DNA of 64,000 nucleotides. Origin: Hyalella azteca (taxonomy: Eukaryota; Arthropoda; Malacostraca; Amphipoda; Hyalellidae). The stretch spans positions 62,001 through 126,000 of the forward strand of contig NW_025932436.1 in the NCBI RefSeq assembly GCF_000764305.2. Direction: 5' to 3'. Every line of letters starts with the position of its first letter. Within the stretch, counting starts at the first letter, position 1. Below, one piece after another: positions 1 through 13,854 of the stretch. A program made the position numbers and the translations under genes. Below the pieces are notes generated by a model. The model was not told the origin of the DNA and made no database searches. It worked only from the letters and a program-made list of their open reading frames with translations.

Positions 1-1221
1 AAAAAATTGTCAATAAAACCTATTCTCCTGTCTTCAATGAAATCTGCTACAAGGAACAAATTCTGCCAACCTATACTAAGAATTACGAAACCTAATTTCC
101 CAGATCAAACTACTTCTTTACAATTTTCTCATAAAATAAGATAAGTGGAAAGTAATTGCACTCGAGCATCTGGTATCGCTTCGAGCAAATTAGCTCTGCA
201 TGCAAATGACTGTGCCAGTCAAGCTTAATTTAGTTATTTGAGTTTCACCCCGGGACCTGTTGAGATGATATCGCGGTGGCGTTACGAGACCTTAACTCGG
301 CTTTCAAATGAGCCGTACTTGCTGCGAAAAATTATTCTTAATGACTCAAAACTACGCGCTTTGCGGAGGCCATGCAAAGGCGTCGAGAGACGAATGTTTT
401 CTGAGAGCTGCACTACAGAGATTTCCATGTAGCCAGGCTTTTTTCTCCCTTTGAGTCCTTTTATGTGAATAAAACGTAGGGAAAATGCGGCTTTGGTTAA
501 GGGATAGAAGCGGATTAGGTAAAAATCTCAGAGTGCAAAGTGCTACAGCAGAGGCAACAGTAAAAGGGTAATCAACAGTAAAAAAAGGAAGTAAATGCAT
601 CAACATGATGAACATTTAACAATAGATACCGCCACAATAGTTTTGAAATGCTCGTTGCCCAAAAACGAAAACACCAATAAAACAGAAGAGATTAAAGACG
701 AGAAACTACAAAGTAAAGCATAAAAGACCAGTCGCATTCAAAGAACGACCAGCAGCACCTACATCACATGTCACATCAAAAAGATAGAGAAAAGCAAGGG
801 CAACACTAACAAAAAATCGGTAACACCAGTAACACTAGTAGCATTACAAAGCACCAATATTGCCAACACTAGCAGCGCCAGTACCACTAACAACACCGGC
901 AGAAAAATCGTAGCGTCAAGATCACGGTGATAACAGCACGAATATAAAAATAACGATAGAGAAAAATATTCCTTTCGTAAGAAGTACGGTAAAATTTTTC
1001 GCCTTTGATGGACTGCGGCAGAGCGACAACTTTTTACCGCGCTTCGGTCAAAGCGCGCGTCGCGGAGGTCGGCGCGCTGGATCAGTCACCGAGACGTCGC
1101 AGCGCGACGCTAAGAGCTATATTCATAGGTCATCATCACGACATTAATTAATGATATATTCCTGCGGATAAATATTCCGCCTGAATAAATAGATGGATAC
1201 GTGCGACTTGACAGCGCACCG

Positions 1222-1292
1222 CATTAATGAGATCGATAAAGTACAAAGCTCGCACATCATTAATGAGATAGATAAACTACAAAGCTTGCTAT
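1222..1292. repeat. short tandem duplication
   Basis: A segment CATTAATGAGATCGATAAAG-TACAAAGCTCGC is followed at once by a diverged second copy (ATTAATGAGATAGATAAACT-ACAAAGCTTGC). Two units only, each about 36-40 bases. Confidence 0.6.
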
Positions 1293-1931
1293 CTCTATCA
1301 GAGAAATAAATTTTGACAAAAAAAATTTCTATAATATTACGATTATAAAAATCTGAAATGCTAGTAACGTTAATGCAATAATTGTATTTATGAAAAACAA
1401 ATTAGATTCGAAACGTAACTAAATAATCGAGATCAGTGGAATAGCGAAGTATGCATGTGTGGTTGAAACAAAACTCTGGCTATCACCTATAGTTATGTGT
1501 GATTTAGAAATTTAAGAACTTACTTTTATTAATCCAACCTTCACGAATACCATGAGACTGTCAGTTATGTATTTCGTGAACAAAAGACATAGATATAATT
1601 TCATATCCTTCACATAACCGTTATATTAGCTGAAAATTTTATGTGCTTGATAATAGCTTAGCGTCAATCAATGCAATAAATTTTTTGAACCATCTATATT
1701 ATAATTTTTGAGTTTTTAAAAAAGGGCGACTAGGAAGTGAATGAGTTATGAGTTTCATCCAATTGAAAATGAGATAAAAATGGCTTTGAAAATCTCAGTA
1801 TACCAGTATTGTTTAATATAACTTGTAGCCCAAATAACTTGTAGCTATGTAAATGTAATCGGAGCACTCTACACTCACGTGTATTCCCCCTGCAACACAG
1901 GCTGACTGAGGGCGACGTAAGCCTTGCGTGC

Positions 1932-2122
1932 CTGGGGCCATACTTTCAAAAGAACGTAAGTGAACGTAACTTTACACAGGGCGTAAGTACATACTTTAGA
2001 CGAACGTAAAAACTTACGCTCTATTTTCTTGTCTATGATTGGTGGATTTTGCTTGAAAGACCCTCAATGATTGGCTGATGAACTTACGATCTCTTAACTT
2101 TTTTTGAAAGTATGGCCCCAGC
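1932..2122 (-). mobile_element. MITE-like element with 20-bp terminal inverted repeats
   Basis: The 191-bp segment begins with CTGGGGCCATACTTTCAAAA and ends with its exact reverse complement. No coding capacity is visible, which fits a miniature inverted-repeat transposable element. No clear target-site duplication was seen. Read on the minus strand it contains CAGCCAATCA, then ACCAATCATAGACAAGAAAA, then GTACTTACGCC. The same order of blocks recurs at 10124-10298 and 23731-24456, defining a family of at least three members. The superfamily is not assigned. Confidence 0.75.
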
Positions 2123-2645
2123 TGTACCAGCACACTTGCCTGAATATATTATTGGGCATAATGCCTCTCAAGCCTGCCACTCAATAAAAGGAATGGGTCA
2201 AATTTTACAAATAGAGACCCATTTTCATACCCACAGAACGAGCATAGCACTAATATCCGTAAGAGGTCGTAGCACTCACATGCCATTTGTCGTGCCACAC
2301 TCCCACATATGGTAAAAAGTGCATCGATATTTGGACAAAGTCTCAGACATTTTTCTCAGAGCTTGTGAATATTGTAGTGGGCATAATGCAGCCAAAGCCT
2401 GACCTGGCTAGACCATATTTATGTATATATGACGCAGGGAAATGGTCAGATGGATGAGGCAGAGACAAAAATGTGTTTCGATTTTGATATTTTCTGTTTG
2501 TTTGAATCAACAATTATTAAATTATTAACCGAGTTTGGAATTAGAATGCAGTATAAATAATACGAAATACTTAAATAAAACAAATAGTAGACAGTAAAAC
2601 CTTAAACGATTCTCATAAAATGGGAAATATATTTTTAAATGAACA

Positions 2646-2704
2646 TAGAGAGAAAGAACGAGAGATAAAGAGAGAGAGAGAGAGAGTGAGTGAGTGAGAG
2701 AGGG
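2646..2704. repeat. GA-rich microsatellite
   Basis: Imperfect (GA)n with GAGT variants. It explains the serine/leucine-rich open frame on the minus strand, which is not a gene. Confidence 0.85.
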
Positions 2705-3402
2705 AAAGGAACTCCGTTGCATCGGCCACGGGTCAAGCAATAAAAGTTAGGTACGTAGCAAAGGCCCGCACGGTTGTCACGCTTGGCAGGCACTTGTCAG
2801 ACGCTGAATTGTATATGGACTTCGGTTGGTTCGCGATACGACTTATAGGCTCGCTGTGTCTGGGCTCGGCGACCATAAATGTTTATAGAAGAAAAATGTC
2901 GCTGAAAACAACAAGGATTATTCGGTAGTGCGTGCAGTCCGTAAGCATTTTACCGGCAGCAGACTGTCTCCCATATAAAGTCTTTTTATTGCTCGACCAA
3001 GATCTTGAGCAGAGAATAAATATTTGTAGTGAATAAAAGAAGAAATTGTTGGTTTTCCACTGAATTTCTTGCATTTTAATATAGTCGATTGTAAATTGTA
3101 ACCTTGTTCAAAATTATCGATTTCGCTTACAAGGGTTCCGGTTCTGCCTTTGTCCGTGAGATGACAATTGTGTTTCGGTTGAAACTGTTCCATTCAGGTT
3201 TTTCGGTTATTCTTTTACGCAAAAAATGTTCCTCATATATTCCCATTCTTCACTTGAAAAAATAATTTTCCTGATCGACTTTTTAGCACGATACATCTGC
3301 TGAGGCTTACTATAAAGCTGGTATGTTACCTAATCTGTTACTAGTTTCGTCTGTTGATCATTAGCCAAACTTATTGAGTCGGTTGCGTTGCCTGCAAATT
3401 TC

Positions 3403-3604
3403 TGATCAGCCATAGTTTTCTGTATGTTATAGCCCCTGATCAGCCATAGTTTTCTGTATGTTATAGCCATTGATCAGCCATAGTTTTCTGTATGTTATAG
3501 CCACTGATCAGCCATAGTTTTCTGTATGTTATAGCCACTGATCAGCCATAGTTTGCTGTATGTTATAGCCACTGATCAGCCATAGTTTTCTGTATGTTAT
3601 AGCG
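3403..3604. repeat. 34-bp tandem repeat, about 6 units
   Basis: Units start TGATCAGCCATAGTTTTCTG and continue TATGTTATAGCCAC. Starts are at 3403, 3437, 3471, 3505, 3539 and 3573, a perfect 34-bp spacing with few substitutions. Confidence 0.95.
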
Positions 3605-3639
3605 TTACCCTTGACTTTGTTGCCACCTTTGATGTCAGT

Positions 3640-3935
3640 TTTCAGCCGTCTTTTTACGTCAGTAGCGTTGCATTTGACTTTCCTAGTCTGATCTGTCACA
3701 GTTTTTACATCAGTAGCATTGCCGACGAGTTTCTTAGCCTTATCAGCCATAGTTTGTACGTCAGTAGCATTGCTGGAGAGTTTATTAGCCTTATCAGCCA
3801 TGGTATGTACGTCAGTAGCATTACCGACGAGTTACTTAGCCTTATCAGCCATGGTATGTACGTCAGTAGCATTACCGACGAGTTTCTTAGCCTTATCAGC
3901 CATGGTATGTACGTCAGTAGCATTACCGACGATGT
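3640..3935. repeat. 51-bp tandem repeat, about 5-6 units
   Basis: Units contain TACGTCAGTAGCATTACCGA, CGAGTTTCTTAGCC and TTATCAGCCATGGTATG, spaced 51 bp in the better-preserved 3' part. Because 51 is divisible by three, open frames appear in several frames on both strands; none is supported as a gene. The unit shares ATCAGCCATAGTTT with the adjacent 34-bp array. Confidence 0.9.
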
Positions 3936-6900
3936 AATTTTCTTCATTGTCATGGGAACATTTAATTATGAAAATAGGGTTAAAATTCACATTTTAGTCC
4001 TGAGCTCCTGATTTTCTCTTACCTTCCAATTTTCAAGTGGATAGTTTTAATCCTGCATATTAAAACCTAGAATTGACCCAGCATCCATTCAATATTTAAG
4101 GAATTACATTTTGTTATTGATTGAATTTTTATTAACGACCCAAGAAAATTTTGAGGTCAACTTTCGGACGCCTAACGGCTGCAACTCTCGCCTAAGAGAC
4201 GAATCAGGCTTGAATCGGCCTGATTCACATCATCACCTAAACATACATAACTTATATGCAAGCCGTTAGTAGGCAGAACCAGCAACAGATGAATGTCTGG
4301 TTTTGCCGTCAGGGCCTATAGGTTTTATGAAAGTTCTGTCCAACATGATTTTGGGATTGCACTGCTTTATATTGCGATGCCAGTGTATTGCTAAGCCAAC
4401 ATGCCTTGTACAATGTTTCTTCGGTTATACAAATAAACTCTACACAATTTGAATATTTTCAGGACAACGTGATATTGGGTGCGTATAATGGCCGACTTTG
4501 CTCAGGTACTTCAATACTTTTTGAATAAATTAAAATCTATTTTATTTATTAGTTCAAACGACATCGATAACGAAACCTAGTCAATTTTTTGCTTATTTAT
4601 TTTTTGCTTATTAGGTTAACCTTATTTAACAGAGCTACTTTATTGTATTCGCAGCGTATTTATCAATGGATTCGCCCTAGTGATGAAATGTGTAGAATTT
4701 GTCCTTGAATGGATGAATTCATTAGCTTGAAGTACGGAACATTCTTTAAATTGATTTAGTATTTATTGATTTGGTATGAAGCCGATACAAAATAAGTGTT
4801 TGGAATTGTTATATTAATCATGATTGGAACATGTAAGTAGAGATTACCATTCATTTTGTGATTAATTATGATTCAATACTTGAACCATGATTAATTAGTG
4901 CTTGAAAATGTAGTAGCGACAAGAAAATAAATAATTCAGCGTTTACATAATACAAATTTCAACTGAAATTCAAGTATTTACCGCTGATGATTGAATGTAT
5001 GATGTTTTAATTATTTCTTCAGTCTTGTTGTGTGAGAAAAAATACAAATGAGAAAAAGTTAAACCGTAAACCCGTAATAAATACACGGTTTCAAATTCAA
5101 GTACTCAGCAATGTATTGCACGTTGAGAACATTCTGTCCCTCTGAAACAACGCTATCGCATTGGGCCGTAAATATCCCGAAGCAACCCTTGGAAAAAAAT
5201 AACACATATAATCCCCCAACAAATCTCAAACGTTCGCGGTCAGAAGATGAACTGCCACGAGGATAAAAGCGAAGATCAAGTTTTTCAGGTTCTTTTGGAC
5301 GGCATAAATACATCGGAGATTTCAAAAGTGGTTTTTGGTGCATTTGCTCTAGAAAGTTTTTACAGGCAGCGTCGGCCTCAAGTTTAGAGTTGAAGAATAA
5401 CTTGCTTGCCTCACGGGACTCCGTTTTTATGGACTCTTCTCGTTACTTTCAATTTATCAGCGACGCGCTGAAATCCAGCAAACGACGGAATTTTCGGTCA
5501 TCGTACGATGTTGCATTGCGTAGTTATTTCATTTTCTGCTCAACTTTATTTTCTGGTCAAGATACGGGAAAATTAATCGAGTGCACATGATCACAGCAAC
5601 ATTTTGCCTGTTTGAATTCGTCGATTTGTAATAAACTCATATATTCAGTTTGTGATACTAGATTACTTTTCTTTTGATGCTTATTCGAATTTATTTTGAT
5701 GCAACTCAAGTGGTTATAATGAATCTTTTTTATTTGTTCATGAAGTTTAATTTGCTGTCCATGAATAATGCCTTCCATTAAAGATAATAATAGTGATTAA
5801 CAATGGACACAAGGACTTGTGACATACAGTACATCCTGTGCAGCAAGTTGAATACAAACTGACTTCAGCTTTCGGTTCATAACAGAAAAACGCACTCGGT
5901 CGAATGGCAGAAAATATTAGAATGATTGTTGTTCCCTTCATTTAGTTGTGAGACATATTTACATCGCGAGTGTTGGTGGTAGTTTGATGCACAATATTAA
6001 CACCGAATGCCTCTTTTCCGTATCTCCTTCATCTTTCTGACCACTCTTCGCCACGTCTTGTTTTTTTAATATCTTCCTATAGTGACACCGCGAGCAAAGG
6101 CAACACTGCCGAAGTATATAGGCTGCAAACGTAAAATCCGTATTGGCTGTTTTAGTCCTATTCAATGACAATCTTATTATATTGCAATCCTATTCTATAC
6201 GATTCTATACCGATTAAATCGCCGGATAAGAAGTGACACCCTTTTAGTCCCCACTCCTATCTTTAGGCCTATGCTCCAAATTTAATTTCATTATCATGTA
6301 TTTGATTCAATTTCGCAATAATCGTTAAATATTGGGTCAATTAAAAAAATTCTTAACACTTTAATAGCAGACTTTCAGCTCCGAGAATTCCTCATATATA
6401 TAGATTATATTCCTTGCAAAACTTCCCGTTTAGCCTAACCTATACCTCATCTGCAATAAGTTGAAAGATAAATTAAAATGCAATAAATATTATGTAAAAT
6501 TAAAATATAATGTGGTAGAATATTGAATTGATACTTTTATTTTGGGAATTTGTTCCATTTTTCATCATTCTTTATTGTTGAGTTCTGGTTCAAGTTCAGA
6601 AATAAAAAATCTGATAAATGCTTTTAATTATTTTTGGTCATTTTAGCTCATTTTGTTGTGAATCTCTTCGTCCTGATCCCTTCCCTGGTGCAAAGTTTGC
6701 TATATTACGGACCTTTCAAATACCTGTCCATTTAAAACATCTAGAACATACTGTTATACAACAATTATTTGTTATTATTATTCAATTTTTCTTCATTAAA
6801 ACCCAATTTTCCAGGGACGCATTTTAGATTTTTCTAACCAGGCATTGATCCCTTAGCTCTGCTGATCAGAATAAATAAGAGTCACAGTATTTGACGTTGA

Positions 6901-8445
6901 TTGGGAAATCGGCAATTGTTGTGCAGTAACAATAAACATCCGTCAAAAAGTTACAACAGCTAAACATTACTAGCATAGTTAACAGTAGCAACTGCATCGT
7001 ATATGAAATTTGAATAATGTAATTTTTAATCTTATTGTTATGCGATTATGAGATAATCATTGTTGAAGATCACCAAAATTTTTAGGTGTAACCTAAGTTT
7101 ATGCTTAAAAAATTCGATAAAAGAAAGCGAAAATATCCTCAAAAAAGAGCAGGCAATCGGCGTAAAACTTGAGTATATATGAGACTGGTCTGAGTCCTGA
7201 TCCTCATATGCACATCACAGAGCCAAGTTATAATGGGTTCTCGAGGCAAGTGCCTCAAATGGTCCAATGTTGTTTAGTTGCTCGTCCTTCTGCCGACTTA
7301 CAGGATTATTTTCGCCTTCATTTTGTCATGTTATTATATAGCAAACAGCAACTTTGGCCCCGTCCGGTCTGGCATTTCCTGAAGAGTATCAAAGGATGCT
7401 TACTTCCCAGAATTTCTTGCCTCGATTCATTTTTTTAAGTTCACATTTACGAGTTTTTTTTAAACTTTAGGGCACAAGAAAATTTTACTTGATAATGCAA
7501 CATTTTCTTCTAAGTAAATTTACGGTTTTTAAGGAGTTAATCGTAGCTCTGCCCGGCGTTGCTCAGGACGTACAATATTTCCCTTGATATTTGAGAATCT
7601 CGCTATCACTAATCCTGTTGTTAATTTAAATACCGCTTTCCAGAATCTCTTTTCAAGATTTTAAACGATTGCAAGACCCGTTAAACTCAATTGCAACATA
7701 GAATTTTTTTAATCATTACAAAGTTGAAGAAATTTTGTCCAATCATAAGAATAGAAAAAATTCCTTGAAAATTATTATAAATTGAAAAATTACATGTGGT
7801 TAACAATTTTTTTATGGTGCCAGCCTCACTTTTATATGTTTTGAATGCCAATTAAATCCACTGCTGAAGTCTGACACATCACTGAAAAATAAAATTTCAG
7901 TCCTCCCTCGACTTGTGCGCTTGCTCAGTTTTATATGCTTGGTTTATCGGGCACGTATTAAAAATACCCTTTCATCATAATTCGACTAAATTACATAATT
8001 TTATCGATTTCATCTTGTATACAATTAAATTAACGTGTGATATAGGATTAAATTTCTATGCAACAAATGGCATTTCCTATTCAAAGCAAAATTGGGAAAA
8101 CATGCTTGCTTTCTCATAATATTCAAACGTTGCTAAAAGCTAGGTACAATTATTGAACAACGAGAAAATATTTTGATTTTTATTTTAACTCCAGTAATTT
8201 TGCTCTCATGAATCAGATATTAGGTCTATAATAATATTCGATAGAAGTACGACTCATGTAAGCGTCAAATCTCGGATATAATTTAAAAATGACTGTGGAA
8301 AACAATATGTGTATTATTGAACTGTCAACACCCGTTGGCTGCTCACGGTAACTCTAGTCACCTGGGCTTCTTGACACAAAGGTAATTTTGGGAGGTTTAT
8401 ATAATTGTTTAGTTATATAACTTTTCTGTTAGTGCTATAAAATAG

Positions 8446-8525
8446 TGCTATGAAAGAGACGTAGTCTTAAGTGCTATAACGAGACATATAGCACTGATAA
8501 TGCTATAAAAGAGATGGCGTCTTAA
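8446..8525. repeat. imperfect short duplication around GCTATAAAAG
   Basis: Two diverged copies of GCTATGAAAGAGACGTAGTC-TTAAG, about 55 bp apart. The second contains GCTATAAAAG, which resembles a TATA box, but no coding start or initiator context follows. Confidence 0.4.
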
Positions 8526-9068
8526 GCCATCATAATTACTGATACGACAGAAATACGAGTATCATTATTTAAGATACGAGGATCAATAAACATAGTTGAA
8601 TTTGCTATAGAATGCATGACCATTACATGCTAGAGGTGCAGTTAGAGGCGAGTTCTATTAAGTCCGGAATTTGATCCAGTTGACATCAAGTGACAGGGTC
8701 AGCTCATATGGGGCAGCAGGTGCGCCCCGACTTCTGTCTCCGACTGTCCCAACTTCTAAAGCTATTGCTCAACGTCACCGAAACTTACGACAAAAACTTC
8801 CTACGACAAACGAATCACGCCGTCACTCCGCAACGACGTTGTAAGGGTAATGTCATTATATTAACAGAGACTTTTTTATAAAAATATTTTCATGGCCAAT
8901 AAATAAAGCTTCTTCATTTTCTCCTGCGTGGACTTGATGAATTTGTTATTTGTAAGGGAAAGATAGTCATGGAAATTTTATAGCAACTGTTTTCATTTAA
9001 TAAAGATGCTGTGTTAAGTGTCTAAAAATGTTATACATTACTTCCAAAGCCGTGTTTACGTTTCCTGT

Positions 9069-9101
9069 AAAGTGAAGCAGTACTTAGCTTAGCTTCACTT
9101 T
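9069..9101. repeat. 10-bp inverted repeat
   Basis: AAAGTGAAGC at 9069-9078 faces GCTTCACTTT at 9092-9101, with a 13-base loop. Could be chance. Confidence 0.5.
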
Positions 9102-10123
9102 TCGCTGTTAGGAGAAAACTTCACAGAGCTTTGCTAGTCTAAAAGATGCGCACATCCTTATAATAATTCCGTGCATTAATATAGCGCAGGCACCACCACT
9201 ATTGCTGTCTTTGAACATGGCCCTAACAAGACGTTCTCTTTGTTTCATGTTCGCGCAAGTCGCTTCTACGGCTCAGCCGTTTCAATGCTTCGCATCTTTT
9301 GATGCTCTTCTTTTTGAAGTTTTCAAAGCTCGACCTTAGCTGTGAAGAGGCGTGATTCCTCTTCATATTCTACCCTAGATTTACTGGGACAAAAACCTAA
9401 GATAAAATTTCATCCATCATCTAGCAGTGAGGCATGCCTCAGGAATGGTCACGGGATGAGGAGTAACAAAGACTTTTACAGCACAAAATGGCGTGAAACC
9501 CAAAAGCTTTGATTTGAATGACGCCTACGGTCATAACTTATGCTTAAAACTCTCAGCATACAAATAAAGTCTCTGCTATTTTCATCGTTATTTCCGCACT
9601 GGTATTTTAGCTGCAGAAACATAATAAAGAGAAAATCTTTTACCATCATTGTTAGTAAATTTAAAATTCTTTAGATTGTTGATCGAATGAACATCATTGC
9701 CTCATGGTTTGGCGAATTGGCGGTATGGAATACTAGTGTTTTAAAAGTTTTAACACACCAGCTGTCTGGAATTTGTACCCGATTCTGCTGGTCGAGAAAG
9801 TGAGAAATGGCTTCAAATTAATCACATATCTTATTAAAAATTTTTGAACGAACTGATGATGGTACTTTAGTGTTTTTCTGCAATAGTCTTCCATAATCAG
9901 AGCAAATTTTAGGTTTCACACCATTCACGCCAAAATTGTATAAGAGCTCAAAACATAAATTCATTGCATATATAAAGTGCAGAAGTTGAAATATCTTTAC
10001 GTTTCGCTCGAAATATTTAGAGATAATTTTTCTACTTACCAACCTTATAATTAAATGATATAAAATTGATGATTGCAAGGATCAGAGGTAGAGATTGTAC
10101 GTCGGAGCCCTAATCACTTTTAT

Positions 10124-10298
10124 TCTGGGCCATTATATTAAGAAGTAGGTATTCATGAATTCATAACTTAGTCATCCAATCACTAACGGCTTCTTAAGCA
10201 AAACCCACTATTGACAAACGTGAAATATTCTTCTACTTGTACTTAAGACACTATATGTACTTACGCCGCTACGTACACTCGTGAGAGAAAGGCCCCTG
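10124..10298 (+). mobile_element. second, diverged member of the MITE-like family
   Basis: Starts TCTGGGCCATTATATT and ends near GGCCCCTG. Internal blocks follow the same order as the element at 1932-2122 read on its minus strand: CATAACTTAGTCATCCAATC, then CACTATTGACAAACG, then TGTACTTACGCCGCTACG. The terminal repeats are eroded, so it is an older copy. Confidence 0.6.
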
Positions 10299-11114
10299 TA
10301 TATGTTCCTCGTTCAGCCCAAAGCTGCATTTACGGTTAAGGCTTTTTCCCCTCCTTCTCATAGAACGAGATAGAAAAAGCTCGTTTTTGTGCGTGGCCTG
10401 GAAAGAAGAAGCATGTTTGTCTCACAATGCTTGTCAGGACCGACGGAAGCATCAAGTATCACAAGAAATACCCAACTCATAAATATTTACGCATGTAAAT
10501 CAGTTGTTGCAAACTGAAAAAAACTAGAAGGATTGGAGGCTGTTTTAATGCAACCGTTTTAATTGAATTACATCTTATAACTAATAGTGGAAAATATTAT
10601 GTTCATATAGTATAAATGTTAAGCAAAATAAATACGTATCGGAACTGTACTCCAAGGTCATTTTTATGGTGGGATATCTAACATAATTCAATACCAAACA
10701 CAACTTGTATCGCATATACATTTTAAAAATATTATATGATAACAAATTAGAAAATATAATGAACAACATAAAAAATATCTGTTCGTAAAGAAATTTTATT
10801 TCGAGCGATGTAACTAATGGAGGCGAAAGATCTGGAAGAAAGTAAAATTTTATTGGACAGCCACAACTTGAGGAATTTATTTGAATTTATCGAGGTGGAA
10901 AATATCCAAAATGCTAGAGGACAAACCAGCTGATAATTCATGACAGAAAATACGCTTGTAGCATCGACCATAAGACCTGGAGGTGCTCAGAACTGCGCTC
11001 CATCATCAATTATTGAACAGTCAGGATATATACGGCCGAGCAATGCTTGCTGCCTGCCTGCGGAGGTCTTGGGCTTCTGTGGACGTACGTGCAAACTTCA
11101 ACTCTACAGCCATG

Positions 11115-11405
11115 ATAGGCTCCTTAGACTAAGGCTCCTTAGACTTGCAGGCTTCAGTCTACAGCCATCATAGGCTCCTTAGACTTACAGGCTTCAGTTT
11201 ACAGCCATGATAGGCTCCTTAGACTTACAGGCTTCAGTCTACAGCCATGATAGGCTCCTTAGACTTACAGGCTTCAGTCTACAGCCATCATAGGCTCCTT
11301 AGACTTACAGGCTTCAGTCTACAGCCATCATAGGCTCCTTAGACTTGCAGGCTTCAGTTTACAGCGATGATAGGCTCCTTAGACTTACAGGTTTCAGTCT
11401 ACAGA
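11115..11405. repeat. 40-bp tandem repeat, about 7 units
   Basis: TAGGCTCCTTAGACTTACAG begins at 11171, 11211, 11251, 11291, 11331 and 11371, with a truncated unit before. Strict 40-bp spacing. Confidence 0.95.
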
Positions 11406-12334
11406 TCTCACTCAGTTTGTTTGAAGTGATTTTTGTTCGAATGGCTACAGTTTTGCTAGGCCCTTGTGAAATAGTAGACATCAACTCTGGTGTTACGAGT
11501 CTACTAGTCACTTGTGGTCTGGCAGGAGCCAAGTACTCTACAGTGTTGCCAAGATCTCTTGCCCCGTTTTTGCTTGTTTATCCAAAAAATGCCACAGGCA
11601 AATCAATCAAAGTTTTTCTGGCAATTTCAATCATTCTATAAAGTTCAAGTTTTCAAAGTTTATGTCTGATTTGTATGGGCTTGTCGTTTGCGCACATCAG
11701 CAATTTACACGAGGTATTTTGCGGGTAAAATTTTTGGCTAGAAAATTGTTTGAAATATTTGTGATGAAACTCAGTTGCTTGTTGCCGGGTTATTTCGAAT
11801 AAAATATTTCTTTTGTGTTGTATGACCGAGCGCTGTCATCACAATTACATATTTTACTGGCAACTTCCAGTGTAGAGAACATTTTGCCCGATGAGATGAA
11901 AAGTTGGCATAATGAACGAAACAAGTGTATAATCAGTATTTGAAAAGGCCTGATAAATATCTTAATAACGGACGAAAAAAGTTGATACACAAACAACACG
12001 TAGAAATTAGAGATAATTAAAAAGTATTGCCAGCATTGATCGATCGATGTTAGAGCGTCTCTGCTTAGAATTATTTGAACTCAATTTCTACATTATTTTA
12101 GCACCATTTACTTCCCGGGTAAAAGGATTAACACTAAAAGTCACTCATGAAAGCCAGGTTATAACCGGTAAAAAGAGACGTGATATTCCTGCATGTCTCT
12201 TAATCCAATAATGCTGAAAGTATTAAGCTGGTGCCGGGTTTTAGTCGCCGTTTGTTATGCGCCTGTAAAACCACACGCCAAGGTTTTATTGCATTGACTC
12301 GGCAGCATGAGCGATATATCGCTGAGGGAAGGTA

Positions 12335-12620
12335 TAAGTGAGGGATACGAGAGGAGTGCATCAGGTAAGTGAGGGATACGAGGGCACGAGAGGAGTGCAT
12401 CAGGCAAGTGAGGGATACGAGGGTACGAGAGGAGTGCATCAGGCAAGTGAGGGACACGAGGGCACGAGAGGAGTGCATCAGGCAAGTGAGGGACACGAGG
12501 GAACGAGAGGAGTGCATTAGGCAAGTGAGGGACACGAGGGAACGAGAGGAGTGCATTAGGCAGGTGAGGGATACGAGGGCACGAGAGGAGTGCATTAGGC
12601 AAGTGAGGGATACGAGTATT
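12335..12620. repeat. 39-bp tandem repeat, about 7 units
   Basis: Units contain GTGAGGGATACGAGGGCACG then AGAGGAGTGCATCAGGCAA. The first unit is shorter, about 31 bp. The 13-codon period keeps several frames open, producing long repetitive open frames on both strands that are not genes. Confidence 0.95.
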
Positions 12621-13586
12621 CGAGGGAAGCACGTACGGGTGTTAGGTTGGTAGAAGCCCTCTACTCAGTTAGAGGATCAGTTAGAGAGGGGAAAATTCAA
12701 AACTTGCGTGGTGGAACTGGACGTGTTTTTCGGGAAAAAGAATTACGAATGAAAATTAAAACCTGAATAACGCGATTACTTATGTGAATGATTAAATGAA
12801 TTGTAGTTTGACCTGTCTGGACAGATCACCTCGGTAAGCAGGCAAACCAATATAGTCGGTTAACCCCCCGTGGTAAATTCACCGGCAAGTTAACAAAGTG
12901 CAGCGGATTTTTCCTATCACTAGCGGATCGAATAAGTTGGTATCTGTGATCTAAGTCTTCATATTCATTCACGCGAAGAAGCCCTTTGAAATTCAGAAAA
13001 GACTGATTCGGGTACAATCACCCCTACAAATGTATATGAATCTTTCGCGCGAAATTCAATTCTTTTGAGATGAACGACTAATTTAAAGCCAATAATGGGG
13101 GTTAAAAATGCTTCAGCTTCGCTACTTGAAAGTGTCGTGTCATCGAAAACTGTAAGCTTTGAGCACTTCTGTGTATGCAGTTATAATTGAGTTTAATATT
13201 AAACAGTGATTAGAACCAAGAATCATTTCGTTGTTGGAAAACGATAATCTATTCTTTTTTATAGAAATTTGTTTGCTTGAAGTCTGTTAACATATGTTTA
13301 TTGGGGTCTGTATTGGCGCGCATCACGATACCTATCGTGTCGGTATATTTTCTGGGAAAATTTGTATTTTTCTAATTATCACGAAAAATTGAAAAATTGT
13401 GGCAGGAGATTAGGTTTAAAGAATTTAAATGCGATTGCTAACTTTTGTGGATTTAGTTTTGTTATGCAAAAAAGAGAAGTTGAAAGGTAATTTCATTATG
13501 CGTGTGGGATAAAACTGAACTTTCTTCTATTATACTATTTTAATTTCACAATTTTAACTGCATCTGGAAACAGCATTCAGGATGAC

Positions 13587-13640
13587 TCGGTTCGAGCTGT
13601 CGCGGTTCGAGATGTCGCGGTTCGAGATGACAATATTCGA
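13587..13640. repeat. 17-bp repeat, three copies
   Basis: CGGTTCGAGATGTCG recurs three times with small changes, followed by a weaker fourth (ATTCGAG). Confidence 0.7.
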
Positions 13641-13854
13641 GTTAACTGATCGGAATAATGGGATTCAGGATATAGGAAATAGTTTGTAAGCGTGCAAAGG
13701 GCTGTGAAATAATGCAGGACGATTTTATCTCAGTTGTAGTACAAACGAAATATTTTGGTCGACAATGGATCAATAAGTACCAATAATTTATTTACTACAT
13801 TTCCAGTTTACTTACAATCCTTACTCATATGAAATGGATTAGAATTTCCCTTTT

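Noticed and set aside
7540..7575. CTCTGCCCGGCGTTGCTCAG, resembling a motif common in invertebrate interspersed repeats
   Set aside because: Single short match without definable ends or a second copy in the window.
12200..12653. Open frames of 94-131 codons with 13-residue repeats
   Set aside because: Produced by the 39-bp array, whose length is a multiple of three; frames are open on both strands.
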